64,000 nucleotides of DNA, from the NCBI RefSeq assembly GCF_041320595.1, contig NZ_CP166625.1, positions 5,392,001 to 5,456,000 of the forward strand. The letters are read 5' to 3'. Under the pieces are notes generated by a model. The model was given only the letters and a program-made list of their open reading frames with translations. It ran no database searches and was not told the DNA's origin. Source of the stretch: Pleomorphomonas sp. PLEO (GTDB lineage Bacteria > Pseudomonadota > Alphaproteobacteria > Rhizobiales > Pleomorphomonadaceae). Of the stretch, positions 63,289-64,000 are shown in pieces (positions within the stretch are counted from its first letter, which is position 1; the number at the start of each line of letters is the position of its first letter). Made by a program: the position numbers and the translations under genes.

Positions 63289-63966
63289 ATGAAAATCCTA
63301 ATGGTACTGACAAGCCACGATGCACTGGGCGACACGGGAAAGAAGACGGGCTTCTGGCTCGAGGAATTTGCCGCTCCCTACTATACTTTTCTTGACGCCG
63401 ATGCCGAGATCACCGTGGCTTCGCCTGCTGGAGGCCAGCCTCCGCTCGACCCGAAAAGTGACCTGCCCGACTCTCAGACCGAATTGACCCGTCGCTTCAA
63501 GTCGGACCCGGCCGCGCAAAAGGTGCTGGCCAATACCGTGAAGCTCGACATGGTGCGACAGGAAGACTTCGACACCGTGTTCTATCCCGGCGGGCACGGC
63601 CCTCTTTGGGACCTCGCCGAAAGCCCAGTGTCGATTGGACTGATCGAGAGTTTTGTTCGCGCGGACAAGCCGATCGGCTTTGTCTGCCACGCACCCGGCG
63701 CCCTCAAGAACGTCAAGGCTGCGGACGGTCAGCCGATCGTCAAGGGGCGCATCGTCACCGGCTTCACCAACGGCGAAGAAGACGCCGTCCAGTTGTCGGA
63801 TGTCGTGCCGTTTCTGATTGAGGATACGTTCATCGCCCAGGGCGCGGAGTATCGCAAGGGACCTGACTGGGCGCCCTATGTGGTGACGGACGGCAAGTTG
63901 GTCACCGGCCAAAACCCGGCAAGCAGCGAAGGCGCAGCAAAGGCCCTGATGGCCTTGATCGCCTGA
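63289..63966 (+). CDS. DJ-1/PfpI (Hsp31-like) type 1 glutamine-amidotransferase protein
   Basis: 225 residues with the ThiJ/DJ-1/PfpI fold. The nucleophile Cys is in GFVCHAPGAL (about 127-136), FWLEEFAAPYY (about 22-32) supplies the conserved Glu region of the Hsp31/glyoxalase III branch, and FYPGGHGPLWDL is the glycine elbow. Related proteins convert methylglyoxal to lactate or protect proteins from glycation. Such a detoxifying role would fit next to sugar-phosphate genes, but that is inference. Monocistronic. Confidence 0.88.
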   Translation: MKILMVLTSHDALGDTGKKTGFWLEEFAAPYYTFLDADAEITVASPAGGQPPLDPKSDLPDSQTELTRRFKSDPAAQKVLANTVKLDMVRQEDFDTVFYPGGHGPLWDLAESPVSIGLIESFVRADKPIGFVCHAPGALKNVKAADGQPIVKGRIVTGFTNGEEDAVQLSDVVPFLIEDTFIAQGAEYRKGPDWAPYVVTDGKLVTGQNPASSEGAAKALMALIA

Positions 63967-64000
63967 CCAAGCAGGGCAGAATGCGGGCTCCCGCCCCGCT

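Noticed and set aside
62825-63325. A 166-codon minus-strand frame in the gap before the PfpI gene
   Set aside because: Cys/Ser/Arg-rich, no family match, no ribosome site, and no mobile-element ends could be found.

Overview
The window is GC-rich chromosomal DNA from an alphaproteobacterium, most likely of the Hyphomicrobiales (Rhizobiales). Pointers to this are a SAM-II riboswitch in front of metZ; the neighbourhoods kdsB-pheA, def-fmt-truA with dapE/dapD, and argB-engB-yidC-rnpA-rpmH; and two dispersed palindromic intergenic repeat families. The unusually rich phosphotransferase (PTS) gene set would fit a genus such as Pleomorphomonas, but that is only a guess. I see no rRNA, tRNA, CRISPR array, intact insertion sequence or prophage.

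Layout. 1-6.5 kb: the start of a dCTP deaminase gene, a CHASE4-GGDEF diguanylate cyclase, metZ behind a SAM-II attenuator, a MarR regulator, an NlpC/P60 peptidase, a periplasmic binding protein, apaG and a small membrane protein. 6.5-11 kb: nudC, pheA, kdsB, a membrane-anchored cytochrome c and an EamA exporter. 11-14.7 kb: betI divergent from choXWV (choline import). 14.7-18.6 kb: an agmatinase-like ureohydrolase, then an OmpR/EnvZ-type two-component system divergent from a secreted EF-hand protein. 18.7-22.6 kb: a four-gene ABC importer of unknown substrate. 22.9-26.5 kb: ghrA, def, fmt, truA. 26.5-35.1 kb: opgG/opgD, recD2, glgB, dapE, dapD. 35.4-44.1 kb: a DEAD-box helicase with a repetitive tail, a HAD nucleotidase, argB, engB, yidC, rnpA, rpmH and an orphan histidine kinase.

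44.3-62.8 kb is a large sugar-PTS and amino-sugar region. On the minus strand it holds fruB (EIIA-HPr-EI), fruK, fruA, a stand-alone fructose-type EIIB, glmS, mtlA (EIICBA), mtlD, a second EIIA-HPr-EI fusion carrying a glucose-type EIIA, an AraC regulator, a ROK repressor and nagB. A LacI regulator is divergent from fruB. Fructose would enter as fructose-1-phosphate and become fructose-1,6-bisphosphate through FruK. Mannitol would enter as mannitol-1-phosphate and be oxidised by MtlD to fructose-6-phosphate, which GlmS and NagB interconvert with glucosamine-6-phosphate in opposite directions. A DJ-1/PfpI-type protein closes the window.

Most worth a second look: the SAM-II attenuator with mutually exclusive pairings; the divergent orphan EIIB; the glucose-type EIIA-HPr-EI protein placed in a mannitol operon that already has its own EIIA; a two-component system that shares a Met/Gly/Pro-rich motif and a tandem 8-bp repeat with a neighbouring EF-hand gene; and the repeat families.
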